Below the pieces are notes generated by a model. The model did not search any database. It was not told where the DNA came from and saw only the letters and a list, made by a program, of their open reading frames with translations. 64,000 nucleotides of DNA from contig NC_019012.1 in NCBI RefSeq assembly GCF_000331105.1, forward strand, positions 97,820 through 161,819, in the 5' to 3' direction. Shown here piece by piece: positions 15,718-24,515 of the stretch. The DNA comes from Fibrella aestuarina BUZ 2 (lineage in GTDB: Bacteria; Bacteroidota; Bacteroidia; Cytophagales; Spirosomataceae). Within the stretch, counting starts at the first letter, position 1. Each line of letters opens with the position of its first letter. The position numbers were made by a program, and so were the translations under genes.

Positions 15718-18006
15718 ATGAACTCGACAGCTTCACCCGACGTGACTCCAAAAGCACGTCGGGATACCGCATCCAACCTGAGTCGTCAGACTTTTCCCGT
15801 GCTGGAAATGACCTGCGCGGCCTGCGCCGTTAGCGTAGAGTCGATGCTCAAAAACACGGCTGGCGTAGTTGACGCGACGGTTAACTACGCCAACCAGTCG
15901 GCCACCGTCGAATATGACCCAAAAGCAGTCAATCAGGAGGGGCTACAAAACGCGATTCGTTCTGTTGGGTATGATCTGGTGATTGACGCGGAAGATCCGC
16001 AGGCGGTGCAACAGGAAGCGCAGCAACGCCACTACGAGTCGCTGAAGAAACGTACCCTGTGGGCGGGCATCCTGTCTGTGCCTGTTGTGGTGCTGGGGAT
16101 GTTTTTCATGTCGGCCCCCTATGCTAACTATAGTATGATGGCCCTGTCGGCTCCGGTGGTGTTCTGGCTGGGGCGGTCGTATTTCGTAAATGCCTGGAAG
16201 CAGGCGAGGCACGGCAAGGCCAATATGGATACGCTGGTGGCCCTCAGCACGGGCATCGCCTTTCTATTTAGTGCCTTCAACACGCTGAACCCCGATTTCT
16301 GGCACAACCGGGGCCTGCACCCTACCGAACGCGGCCCGCACGTCTATTTCGAGGCCGCTGCCGTCGTGATCGCCTTTATCTCACTGGGCAAGCTGCTGGA
16401 GGAACGGGCCAAGTCGAACACGTCGTCAGCCCTGAAAAAGCTCATGGGGCTACAACCCAAAACCGTCCGGGTGGTTGAGGGTAGCGAAGAGCAGGAGATA
16501 TTGATTGCTCAGGTACGTGTCGGGCAGGTGATTGTGGTACGTCCGGGCGAACGCATCCCGGTCGATGGCCTGGTGGAGTCAGGTACGTCGTTCGTCGATG
16601 AAAGTATGATTTCAGGCGAGCCGGTACCCGTCGAGAAGCGAGCTGGTGAGTCGGTCTTTGCCGGGACAATCAACCAGAAGGGTTCGTTCCGCTTTGCGGC
16701 TCAGAAAGTGGGGGGCGATACCATTCTGGCGCAGATTATTCGCATGGTGCAGGAAGCCCAGGGTAGCAAAGCCCCGGTGCAAAAGCTGGTCGATAAAATT
16801 GCCGGTATTTTCGTGCCGGTCGTCATCGGCATTGCCTTGTTGACGTTTGCGGCCTGGATGCTTTTTGGAGGAGCGAATGCCTTTACCCACGCGCTGCTTA
16901 CGTCGGTTACGGTGCTGGTCATTGCCTGCCCGTGCGCGTTGGGGTTAGCTACACCTACAGCTATTATGGTTGGGGTGGGCAAGGGAGCTGACAACAACAT
17001 TCTGATCAAAGATGCTGAAAGTCTTGAACTGGGCTACAAAGTAAACGCAGTGGTGCTGGACAAGACCGGCACAATCACTGAGGGCAAGCCAACGGTGACT
17101 GACCTGAACTGGCTGGCAAACGGGGACGACATAGCCGACAAGAAGCGGATACTCTACGCATTAGAAAGTCAATCCGAACATCCACTGGCCGATGCGGTCG
17201 TGGCCCGGCTGAAAGACGACGGTGTAACCGGCGTGTTGCTTACCGATTTTGACAGCCTCACAGGCCGGGGCGTGTCAGGTCGCTACGATGAACGGACGTA
17301 CCTGATCGGTAACCACCGACTGATGGCAGAGCGGGGCCTGGCCGACGAGCTGACGAAGGTAGCCGCCCTAGTGAATCGCTGGCAGAACGAAGCGAAAACT
17401 GTTGTTTATTTCGCCAATGAGCGGCAGCTTCTGGCCGTTATCGCCATTGCCGACCCGGTGAAACAAACCTCCCGTGAGGCTGTTCACACACTCAAAAAAC
17501 GCGGCATTGCCGTGTACATGATGACCGGCGATAATCACCAAACCGCCGAAGCCGTTGCCCAGGCCGTCGGCGTAAGCGATTTTCGGGCCGAAGCCCTGCC
17601 CGCCGATAAAGCCGCCTTCGTCAAGGAGTTGCAACAGCAAGGTAAGGTAGTAGCGATGATTGGCGACGGTATCAACGATTCACAGGCATTAGCGCAGGCC
17701 GACGTGAGTATTGCGATGGGCCGGGGTTCCGACATCGCAATGGACGTGGCGAAGATGACGCTCATTACGTCGGATTTGAACAGCGTACCCAAAGCGTTGC
17801 AACTCTCTAAAAAGACGGTGCAGGCGATCCGACAGAATCTGTTTTGGGCCTTTATCTACAACATCATCGGTATTCCCATTGCCGCCGGGCTGCTGTATCC
17901 GGTCAATGGCTTTTTGCTCAATCCCATGCTGGCCGGCGCGGCAATGGCCCTGAGTTCGGTGTCGGTTGTGACCAATAGTTTGAGGTTGCGAAGTGCGAAA
18001 CTGTAA
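15718..18006 (+). CDS. copA: Copper-exporting P1B-1 ATPase
   Basis: 762 residues from ATG 15718; an upstream GTG at 15679 falls inside the promoter core and is rejected. One N-terminal HMA domain with MTCAAC (31-36), eight predicted membrane helices, the ion-path motif ACPCAL (Cys404-Pro-Cys406) in TM6, TGE loop ([10 protein letters not shown] variant with SGEP), DKTGTITEG near 448, and [10 protein letters not shown] in the hinge. These are hallmarks of CopA-type Cu(I)/Ag(I) exporters (CPC subgroup). The usual hinge sequence GDGINDAPAL reads [10 protein letters not shown] here, a variation also known in CopA proteins. It follows regulator 2 with its own promoter (site B). Confidence 0.94.
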   Translation: MNSTASPDVTPKARRDTASNLSRQTFPVLEMTCAACAVSVESMLKNTAGVVDATVNYANQSATVEYDPKAVNQEGLQNAIRSVGYDLVIDAEDPQAVQQEAQQRHYESLKKRTLWAGILSVPVVVLGMFFMSAPYANYSMMALSAPVVFWLGRSYFVNAWKQARHGKANMDTLVALSTGIAFLFSAFNTLNPDFWHNRGLHPTERGPHVYFEAAAVVIAFISLGKLLEERAKSNTSSALKKLMGLQPKTVRVVEGSEEQEILIAQVRVGQVIVVRPGERIPVDGLVESGTSFVDESMISGEPVPVEKRAGESVFAGTINQKGSFRFAAQKVGGDTILAQIIRMVQEAQGSKAPVQKLVDKIAGIFVPVVIGIALLTFAAWMLFGGANAFTHALLTSVTVLVIACPCALGLATPTAIMVGVGKGADNNILIKDAESLELGYKVNAVVLDKTGTITEGKPTVTDLNWLANGDDIADKKRILYALESQSEHPLADAVVARLKDDGVTGVLLTDFDSLTGRGVSGRYDERTYLIGNHRLMAERGLADELTKVAALVNRWQNEAKTVVYFANERQLLAVIAIADPVKQTSREAVHTLKKRGIAVYMMTGDNHQTAEAVAQAVGVSDFRAEALPADKAAFVKELQQQGKVVAMIGDGINDSQALAQADVSIAMGRGSDIAMDVAKMTLITSDLNSVPKALQLSKKTVQAIRQNLFWAFIYNIIGIPIAAGLLYPVNGFLLNPMLAGAAMALSSVSVVTNSLRLRSAKL

Positions 18007-18012
18007 GCTGTA

Positions 18013-18047
18013 ATAAGTTTTACAAGTTGAAACCACGAATCTTACAA
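18013..18047 (+). promoter_or_regulatory. Second shared element, copy 2 (before glycosyltransferase)
   Basis: 35-bp segment that aligns without gaps to 19551-19585 at 26 positions; both begin ATAAGTTTTA and end GAATCTTACAA, giving two TTAYAA boxes 22 bp apart (18020 and 18042). Lies 66 bp upstream of the glycosyltransferase/HMA pair. Probably a regulatory site; the factor is unknown. Confidence 0.45.
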
Positions 18048-18112
18048 CGCCTTCCAAGACCTCTTTTTCGAGCGAATTAGTCTAAAGGGAATAACAACTC
18101 ACGTTTTTTCCG

Positions 18113-19288
18113 GTGATTAATTCGCTCTATTTATTCATTAGCTGGCTACGACACCAACGTACCCGCGCGGTTCGTCTTGGGCTTAGAGTAACAGGATGGA
18201 AGCTCCTATACAAAGAGCAGTCTGACTTGTTTTTGCAGGGCTATCTGATTGACGAGCAGCCCGCCAGTGTCGTTACGTTGCCTGATGTGGCTGATACACT
18301 AAATACAGATCGGCAGGTTTTTCAGGCCCAAGATGCCCTGACTAAGCCAACGTATGTTTGGCAACTACCAGCATCCGACACGCCAGCCATGTTGCTATCA
18401 AGCGGTACCGTCAAGTTCGGAAACACCATACTCTGTCCCGACTACTGGAACCATCATGTTCTGGTAGACCGCCTACAGCCTCGTCCACGAACGATTGTAG
18501 AAGTAGATACACTCGTTGCTCCGTTCGGGCATATACCCGATGGCATCACATTTGGCGGATACTACGATTTCATTTATCTGATTTTTGCCAAACTCTGTCG
18601 CATTGAAAAAACATTGCCAGAGGGCTTCTCCAACGCTGCCATCGCCTACCCACTGTTCAATACGGACTATGAAACAGAACTACTAACTCTCTTGGGCTTC
18701 ACCCCTGATCGCATTTTCGACAGCAGACAGGTTGACGTTCGTTCAAAACGATGCTTGCTGGCTAATGGAGGGGATTGGTTTCATCCTAATTTGTCGGACT
18801 TAGCCTTAGTGTATGACCGATTGCAGCCCTTGCTCGTAACCGACAGTCAACCGCCCTTTTCAGATCGGGTATTTATTAGTCGTGGAGGCCGTCGGCGCAT
18901 TATTCATGAAGATGTAGTGATGAACCGGTTAAGTGAATATGACTTCACGTTTATTGAAGACAAACCCCGTACCATTGCTGAACAGATAAATTTGTACCAC
19001 CACGCTTCAATTATACTTGGTCCGCATGGGGCTTCTTTTTCCAATATCAACTGGTGCCGACCCGGTACGCATCTGCATGAACTGTGTTCGGCAAATTACA
19101 GCCCTGACTTTTTTCTGTATCTGGCGCAGGTTCGGCAAATGAGTTACTCTGTTTCGCTTCACGGAAAAGTGCGGAGACAGTCAATTCGACGTTCGCTCGT
19201 CGAAGACATACCCGTTACCGTATCAGAAATAGAACGAGTAGTGGAACGGCTGCTAACGGCCCAACTGAACGGGGCAGAAGCGCGTTAA
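18113..19288 (+). CDS. Glycosyltransferase family 61-like protein
   Basis: 391 residues from GTG 18113. The C-terminal part carries the family 61 (DUF563) pattern RVFISRGGRRRI...NRLSEYDFTFIEDKPRTIAEQI...ILGPHGASFSNINWCRPGTHLHEL, which is the likely sugar-nucleotide-binding region. Such enzymes act on capsule or surface polysaccharides in bacteria. No signal peptide is visible; the N-terminus has a weak hydrophobic segment. It is unexpected between copA and an HMA chaperone, and only 19 bp separate it from the latter, so both are likely on one message started near the shared element at 18013-18047. A role in metal-induced surface change is possible but only inferred from location. Confidence 0.8.
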   Translation: MINSLYLFISWLRHQRTRAVRLGLRVTGWKLLYKEQSDLFLQGYLIDEQPASVVTLPDVADTLNTDRQVFQAQDALTKPTYVWQLPASDTPAMLLSSGTVKFGNTILCPDYWNHHVLVDRLQPRPRTIVEVDTLVAPFGHIPDGITFGGYYDFIYLIFAKLCRIEKTLPEGFSNAAIAYPLFNTDYETELLTLLGFTPDRIFDSRQVDVRSKRCLLANGGDWFHPNLSDLALVYDRLQPLLVTDSQPPFSDRVFISRGGRRRIIHEDVVMNRLSEYDFTFIEDKPRTIAEQINLYHHASIILGPHGASFSNINWCRPGTHLHELCSANYSPDFFLYLAQVRQMSYSVSLHGKVRRQSIRRSLVEDIPVTVSEIERVVERLLTAQLNGAEAR

Positions 19289-19307
19289 TCTTTACAAACG
19301 CAACCTT

Positions 19308-19529
19308 ATGGAAACGCTCAATTTTAAGACGAATATCAAGTGCAGTGGCTGCATCGCGGCTGTTACGCCCTATCTGAACGACATCGAGCAGGTAGATGGC
19401 TGGAACGTGGACATCAACAGTCCCGACAAAATACTGACGGTGCAAACAACCGATAACCGGGTAGGCGAACTGGTGCAACAGGCCGTCGAGCGGGCTGGTT
19501 ATCGGGCCGAGCCAATCCCGCGACCGTAG
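19308..19529 (+). CDS. Small HMA-domain copper chaperone 2
   Basis: 73-residue HMA protein closely similar to the one at 2813-3025 (shared FKTNIKC-GC-AAVTP-LN core), with metal site KCSGC (11-15). Cytosolic, no signal peptide. It follows the glycosyltransferase by 19 bp, and a terminator with a T7 tract follows. Likely a Cu(I) carrier for CopA or the regulator encoded nearby. The acidic NDIEQVDG loop differs from the NQTVGEGN loop of the first copy, so docking partners may differ. Confidence 0.87.
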   Translation: METLNFKTNIKCSGCIAAVTPYLNDIEQVDGWNVDINSPDKILTVQTTDNRVGELVQQAVERAGYRAEPIPRP

Positions 19530-19550
19530 CCGCGTTCAGCCCTGACTGTC

Positions 19551-19585
19551 ATAAGTTTTATAACGAAACCCCTTGAATCTTACAA
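19551..19585 (+). promoter_or_regulatory. Second shared element, copy 3 (before DUF305 gene)
   Basis: Aligns with 18013-18047 without gaps (26 of 35 positions); blocks ATAAGTTTTA and GAATCTTACAA are identical, with TTATAA and TTACAA 22 bp apart. It directly abuts the terminator stem at 19586. Confidence 0.45.
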
Positions 19586-19618
19586 GCTGCTACTCGGTCT
19601 GGTGTAGCAGCTTTTTTT
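19586..19618 (+). terminator. Rho-independent terminator after HMA chaperone 2
   Basis: GCTGCTAC (19586-19593) pairs perfectly with GTAGCAGC (19604-19611), 10-nt loop, followed by seven T. Confidence 0.88.
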
Positions 19619-19651
19619 GTTGTACTAAGTACTCAACAACCTATTATACAG

Positions 19652-20173
19652 ATGCAAGCTCACACAACTCAGGGTCGGCCTGACGGTCACCAACACCACA
19701 CTGGGTCGCACTCAGGGAGTGGTCACACCCAACCTTACGGCAAGCTGGTCCTCATGATCGTCCTGTCGTTTATTTCGATGTACATCCTGATGTACGCGAT
19801 GGTGGACCGGCTGGCTAACGTCGTACCGAATTACAATCAGTTCTATATGGCAGGGTTGATGACGATGCCGATGGTCATCATCGAATTGCTGGTTATGTCG
19901 GCCATGTATCCCGACAAACGGCGGAACACGCTGATTCTCGCCGGTAGCGTGGTCGCTCTGCTGGGTTTCTACGCGCTGATTCGTCAACAAACGGCCATTT
20001 CAGATCGGCAATTCGTGAAGTCAATGATACCGCACCATGCCGGTGCGATCTTAATGGCAAAGGAAGCCAGGCTAACAGATCCCGAATTGCAAAAGCTGAG
20101 TCAGGACATCATTCAAGCACAGGAGAAAGAGATCGCGCAAATGAAGGCCAAACTTCAGCAACTGGATAAGTAG
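19652..20173 (+). CDS. Membrane-anchored DUF305 protein
   Basis: 173 residues. A His-rich N-terminus (GHQHHTGSHSGSGH), three hydrophobic segments (about 30-50, 66-84, 90-107), then a single DUF305 domain with the signature FVKSMIPHHAGAILMAKEA and a Lys/Gln-rich helical tail. DUF305 proteins are ferritin-like helical-bundle proteins; several are linked to copper resistance, and the HH pair in the signature is a plausible metal ligand. It begins the operon with the large multicopper oxidase, 13 bp downstream. It probably binds copper at the membrane surface; this is inferred from the His/Met content and the neighbours. Confidence 0.88.
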   Translation: MQAHTTQGRPDGHQHHTGSHSGSGHTQPYGKLVLMIVLSFISMYILMYAMVDRLANVVPNYNQFYMAGLMTMPMVIIELLVMSAMYPDKRRNTLILAGSVVALLGFYALIRQQTAISDRQFVKSMIPHHAGAILMAKEARLTDPELQKLSQDIIQAQEKEIAQMKAKLQQLDK

Positions 20174-20186
20174 TAGCCTAACAACT

Positions 20187-22979
20187 ATGACAGCGATTCA
20201 CTCACGAATACTCGTTTCGGCGAGCTTACTTTTAATAGCCTCCCTCTCCTGGGGACAGCATCAACATCACGCGCCATCGGCTTTCTCGCCGGTGTCAGTT
20301 TCCCAACCCGTTGGAGGTGCTTCATCGGGTGACAAAAGCAGTTTTGAGCGGGTAGAAACCCGCTTGCCAGTCAGTCGCCCGCAGGCGATGGCGAAGACCC
20401 GGCTTACTGGTAAGCGCGTCGAGTACGATCTGGTCATCGACGAGCAGCCGATTAATATTACCGGCAAGCCAACTAAGGCCATGACAATTAATGGGAACGT
20501 ACCTGGCCCCACCTTACGCTTTATGGAAGGCGATGTAGCGGTCATTCGGGTTCACAACAAACTCAACACCGAGACCTCCCTGCACTGGCACGGCATCCTG
20601 TTGCCCAACAAGCAGGATGGGGTGTCGTATCTCAACACGCCCCCGATTAAGGCCGGGGAAACGTACACCTTCGAGTATCCACTGGTGCAGTCAGGTACGT
20701 ATTGGTTTCACTCACACACGCGCTATCAGGAGCAGCGGGGCGTGTACGGCTCCATCGTGATTCAGCCGCAGCAGCCAACGGTTAAAGCCGATCATGATCT
20801 CGTGCTGCTGCTCTCGGACTGGACAAATGAGAACCCGGCCTATATCCTCAAAAACCTAAAGCGACAAAATGAGTGGTACACCATCAGGAAGGGGAATGCC
20901 CAGTCACTCAACCGGATCATCCAACACAAAGCGGTAGGGGCCTATCTACGCCAATCCATGCAACGTATGGCCCCGATGGACATCTCAGATGTGTATTACG
21001 AGCGGTTTTTGATCAACGGCAAAGACACCGTCCGTTATTCGGATATTAAACCGGGGCAGACGGTTCGTTTGCGCGTTATCAATGCCAGTGCCTCGACCTA
21101 CTTCCACGTCAATTATGCCGGTGGCCCGATGAAACTAATCGCGTCAGACGGATTGGACGTGCAACCCGTTGAGGTAGATCGACGGCTAATCGCCATCGCC
21201 GAGACGTATGATTTCTTAGTGACGGTCCCTCAGAGTGGTGCCTTTGAAGTCCGGGCCTCCGCACAAGATGGTTCGGGATATGCAACCGCCCTGTTAGGCA
21301 CCGGCCCTGTCCGCAACGCACCGGCGATTCCCCGCCCTGATCTCTATAAGCTAACAGCCAACATGAGTCGGATGGGCGGGATGCACATGGGGGCGATGAA
21401 CATGGCTAAAGCCGATACAACGGCTCAGGCAAACACGGCCATGAACGGCCCCATAAAACATGATATGGCCGGGATGAATGGGGATTCAGCAAAACAGCCT
21501 GTTAACCCAACGAAGCCAGCGAAAAGCAAGCCGACAGTGGCCGAAATGGACCATTCGGCTATGAATCACGGCCAGATGGATATGAGTCGCTCGCAAGCTC
21601 ATGAGCAAATAAATGGGGAGCAGGCTAAAAAACCGAGCAAGTCGAAGAAACCGACGGGTTCAATGGCGGGGATGACCATGACTGGAATGGATATGAGCAA
21701 GGACGGAAAGATGGGCATAACGGGCATGAATCACGGGCAGATGGACCATAGCAAGATGTCTATGAAAATGGACTCGATGCCTGCCAATCAAACGAATAGC
21801 AGAAAACCGGATGACATGACGGGCATGGACCACAGCCAGATGCAGCCCGACCAGACGCGGCCCGGCCAGATGAACATGGATAACAAGTCCGGTAATATGG
21901 CTGGAATGAAAGGCATGAATCATGGCGGGATGGCCGGGATGTCGGATCAAGGCATGAGCATGATGGATGAACAGAACTCAATCGACTACAGCATCCTCAA
22001 GTCGCCGGAACCCGTCGTCTTCCCGGCGAATCGTCCTATCCGTGAAATACCACTGACCCTGACGGGCAATATGTTCCGGTACATATGGGGCTTCAACGGG
22101 CAGCCTTTGTCGCGAGCCGACATGATCCAGATTAGGCGCGGTGAGATTGTCCGTATTCGGATGATGAACAACACCATGATGATGCACCCGATACACCTGC
22201 ACGGCCATTATTTCCGGGTATTGAATGGACAGGGACAGTATTCACCCTTAAAGCACACGGTGAACGTGTCACCGATGGAGAGCGTCACTATTGAATTGAT
22301 GGCTGATGACGAAAAAGACTGGTTTTTTCATTGCCACCTGCTTTACCATATGCTCAGTGGCATGGCTCGCGTGGTCAGCTACGGTGATAAACCCGATTCT
22401 TCTATTGCCGCTATCCAGAAGCTACACCTTCGGGACATGCGTGATAATCAGCCGTTCGTGTGGGGGTACGTTCAGCCAGGCTATCCGCTCAATTATTACA
22501 GCTTGCGGGTCTCCAACAACAAAAACGCCATCGTCTCCGGGGGCGACCACGACTGGCGCACGAATCGGTTTGAAGTTGATCTAGACTATGAGCGATATTT
22601 CGGTGACTGGTTTCGCGTCTTTGCCGGTGTTGATGCGGGGAACGAGGAGTTCTTGCGCCGACTGGAGCCGGGTGCCGATGGGCAGACGATTGGTGGTCGG
22701 CGAATCGTGCGGGCAGTGGCTGGCATTCGCTACATGCTGCCGTTTTTAATAGACTCAGAAGTGAAAGTAGATGCACGGGGCAACGTTCGCTTCCAGTTAA
22801 CGGGTCAGCAAAAACTCTTCCCCCGGCTGGACTTGCAGTACCAAACGCAGTGGTTAATCGGCTCCTACGTGCGGGCGCACGTGGAGTTGCAATACACAGT
22901 CAGCAAAAATCTCTTTCTGCATACCGATTACGACACACGCTACCGAACGGCAGGCGCGGGTCTGGGCTATAATTTCTAA
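20187..22979 (+). CDS. Multicopper oxidase fused to CopB/PcoB-like outer-membrane barrel
   Basis: 930 residues, about 300 more than usual PcoA/CopA oxidases. Signal peptide (1-23), cupredoxin domains with HWHG (133-136), WFHSH (173-177), HPIHLHGHYF (about 666-675) and HCHLLYHMLSGM (about 715-726). Between roughly 395 and 610 lies a low-complexity Met/His/Asp-rich insert with many MxGM, MNHG and MDHS repeats, as in copper-storing regions of PcoA. After the oxidase, residues about 735-930 resemble an outer-membrane barrel of the CopB/PcoB type: alternating strands, RFEVDLDYERYFGDW, RIVRAVAGIRYMLPF, and a terminal aromatic residue (GLGYNF). So PcoA and PcoB functions appear joined in one chain. 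Follows the DUF305 gene by 13 bp. Confidence 0.9.
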   Translation: MTAIHSRILVSASLLLIASLSWGQHQHHAPSAFSPVSVSQPVGGASSGDKSSFERVETRLPVSRPQAMAKTRLTGKRVEYDLVIDEQPINITGKPTKAMTINGNVPGPTLRFMEGDVAVIRVHNKLNTETSLHWHGILLPNKQDGVSYLNTPPIKAGETYTFEYPLVQSGTYWFHSHTRYQEQRGVYGSIVIQPQQPTVKADHDLVLLLSDWTNENPAYILKNLKRQNEWYTIRKGNAQSLNRIIQHKAVGAYLRQSMQRMAPMDISDVYYERFLINGKDTVRYSDIKPGQTVRLRVINASASTYFHVNYAGGPMKLIASDGLDVQPVEVDRRLIAIAETYDFLVTVPQSGAFEVRASAQDGSGYATALLGTGPVRNAPAIPRPDLYKLTANMSRMGGMHMGAMNMAKADTTAQANTAMNGPIKHDMAGMNGDSAKQPVNPTKPAKSKPTVAEMDHSAMNHGQMDMSRSQAHEQINGEQAKKPSKSKKPTGSMAGMTMTGMDMSKDGKMGITGMNHGQMDHSKMSMKMDSMPANQTNSRKPDDMTGMDHSQMQPDQTRPGQMNMDNKSGNMAGMKGMNHGGMAGMSDQGMSMMDEQNSIDYSILKSPEPVVFPANRPIREIPLTLTGNMFRYIWGFNGQPLSRADMIQIRRGEIVRIRMMNNTMMMHPIHLHGHYFRVLNGQGQYSPLKHTVNVSPMESVTIELMADDEKDWFFHCHLLYHMLSGMARVVSYGDKPDSSIAAIQKLHLRDMRDNQPFVWGYVQPGYPLNYYSLRVSNNKNAIVSGGDHDWRTNRFEVDLDYERYFGDWFRVFAGVDAGNEEFLRRLEPGADGQTIGGRRIVRAVAGIRYMLPFLIDSEVKVDARGNVRFQLTGQQKLFPRLDLQYQTQWLIGSYVRAHVELQYTVSKNLFLHTDYDTRYRTAGAGLGYNF

Positions 22980-23000
22980 AAACCAGACGAGTAATTAACC

Positions 23001-23042
23001 AAACCGGCCCGTACAACATCCTGACGTTGTACGGGCCGGTTT
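23001..23042. terminator. Strong bidirectional terminator
   Basis: A perfect 17-bp stem: 23001-23017 pairs with 23026-23042 around an 8-nt loop; A/T-rich ends on both sides. It lies between the convergent oxidase gene and the DUF305 genes and can serve both. Confidence 0.9.
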
Positions 23043-23059
23043 GACTTAAACAATAAAGC

Positions 23060-23665
23060 CTACCCTTTCAAGCTATTTTCCAGCTTTTTAAGTTGGGCAA
23101 TCTCTTTCGTTTGCTGGTTGATGACGTTGTTCGCCATCGCCTTCATCGTCGAAGTTTTGCCGCTCGGCGGCCCGGCTTCTTTCAAAAACGCACGTGCCAT
23201 GTCCACGCCCTGCTGATGATGCTGCGCCATCATGCTGGCAAAATCATGATCGACGTTGCCGTTCATGGAATGGTTGCCGCCATGCATAATCTCCATGCCT
23301 TTTTGGCCCAATTTAGACGACGAGGTCTGCGGCTTATGGCTTTTCATGAACTGATCCAGTTCGCCAATTTCTTTCTGGTTACTGGCTTTGATTTTTGTTG
23401 CCAGAGCTTTGACCTGGGCGTTCTTTCCCTGTTTAATTTCCAGATCGGCCATCTCAACCGCCGACTGATGATGCATCTTGAGCATCATAGCAAAGTCATG
23501 GTCGGGATCGCCGGTCATTTTCATGCTCATCATCTTGCTCATGCCTGATTGCATGGATTGCATCATGGCGTTGCTGGCTGACGACTGACTGCTTTGCGCC
23601 ATTGATGGTTGAGCGAGAAATAGGGCTGCACACACGGCAGCGATACTTAGTGAATTGGTTCTCAT
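23060..23665 (-). CDS. Secreted DUF305 protein with two repeats
   Basis: 201 residues with a clear signal peptide (ALFLAQPSMAQ, cleavage near residue 23) and a Ser/Met-rich start (NAMMQSMQSGMSKMMSMKM). Two DUF305 units follow: HDFAMMLKMHHQSAVEMADLEIKQG and HDFASMMAQHHQQGVDMARAFLKEAG (each quoted motif centres on HDFA..M..HHQ). The His/Met/Asp set of each is a likely metal site. It is the second gene of a minus-strand pair, 28 bp after the paralogue at 23694-24320, and ends at the strong terminator. Periplasmic copper binding is the best guess. Confidence 0.88.
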   Translation of the reverse strand: MRTNSLSIAAVCAALFLAQPSMAQSSQSSASNAMMQSMQSGMSKMMSMKMTGDPDHDFAMMLKMHHQSAVEMADLEIKQGKNAQVKALATKIKASNQKEIGELDQFMKSHKPQTSSSKLGQKGMEIMHGGNHSMNGNVDHDFASMMAQHHQQGVDMARAFLKEAGPPSGKTSTMKAMANNVINQQTKEIAQLKKLENSLKG

Positions 23666-23693
23666 TGTCGTTGAAGTCGAGAAAGTGTGACGA

Positions 23694-24320
23694 TTAATAA
23701 TTCTTGTTGGCTTTCAGCCAATCTTGCAACATGCCGATTTCCTTTTTCTGGTCCTCGATGATCTTGGTCGCCATCTGCCGGATCTGGGCATCATCGCCGT
23801 ATTTAAGTTCTGACATCGCCATTTCCAGCGCACTCTGGTGGTGGTCGATGAGGAGTTGGGCGTAATCCACATCGGAGTTACCCGTCAGGATACGAACGTC
23901 CTGTGCCCGCATCATCTTCATCATCGACTCCATCTCTTCGGCGTTGTAGGTCGGCCCGGCGGGGATGGGAACAGCCTTGTGGCTTTGCAGGAACTGGGCA
24001 AACTGAGCAATCTCAGCCGTCTGCGCGTTGATGACCTGTTGGGCCATTGCTTTCATCGCCTGATTGTCACCCGACTTCAGTTCCTCGTTCGACATGTCGA
24101 TGGCTCCCTGGTGGTGCATCCGCATCATCATGGAGAAGTCGTGATCGGGGTCGTTGGTATCGGTCATCTTGTCCATCTCAGCCATCATCCGGTGGTTGAT
24201 CTGCTGATAGACGTTGGCATCGTGTGCCTGGGGCTGTAGCCCTTTGTCATTGTTACAGGCAGCGATTACTACTGCCATCAAGCCCGCAAGGCCAGGTCGT
24301 TGAATCCAATGTAGTTTCAT
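23694..24320 (-). CDS. DUF305 lipoprotein with two repeats
   Basis: 208 residues. The N-terminus has a lipobox (VVIAAC, Cys22) so it is probably membrane-anchored. Two DUF305 units: the first with HDFSMMMRMHHQGAIDMS, the second with VDYAQLLIDHHQSALEMA, in which the His of HDF is lost but HHQ is kept. Met-rich between them (EEMESMMKMMRAQ). First gene of the minus-strand DUF305 pair. The 195-bp region upstream, shared with a divergent gene, contains two TTACAA boxes 22 bp apart (24390 and 24412), like the element before the other DUF305 gene at 19652. Confidence 0.88.
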   Translation of the reverse strand: MKLHWIQRPGLAGLMAVVIAACNNDKGLQPQAHDANVYQQINHRMMAEMDKMTDTNDPDHDFSMMMRMHHQGAIDMSNEELKSGDNQAMKAMAQQVINAQTAEIAQFAQFLQSHKAVPIPAGPTYNAEEMESMMKMMRAQDVRILTGNSDVDYAQLLIDHHQSALEMAMSELKYGDDAQIRQMATKIIEDQKKEIGMLQDWLKANKNY

Positions 24321-24476
24321 GTCGTTGAGTAAGCGCGGCTGAATGAGTCATCCGCCTGTCTAATTAACCAACTCATTCGGTAGAGGTTATTACAACATTG
24401 GCAGTCTGGCTTTACAAAATTTATAGAATGTCGTAGCCTGTTACGGACCCCGATTTGATTATTTCGGCCTAAAGAA

Positions 24477-24484
24477 AGACTTTG
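24477..24484 (+). promoter_or_regulatory. Possible promoter core of the 24516 gene
   Basis: AGACTTTG, a 7-of-8-type match to TAnnTTTG, lies about 30 bp upstream of ATG 24516. Rest of the 24321-24515 region holds the two TTACAA boxes noted for the DUF305 gene. Confidence 0.35.
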
Positions 24485-24515
24485 TAGGTTTATCTGCTTA
24501 TCAATCCGGTAACCT

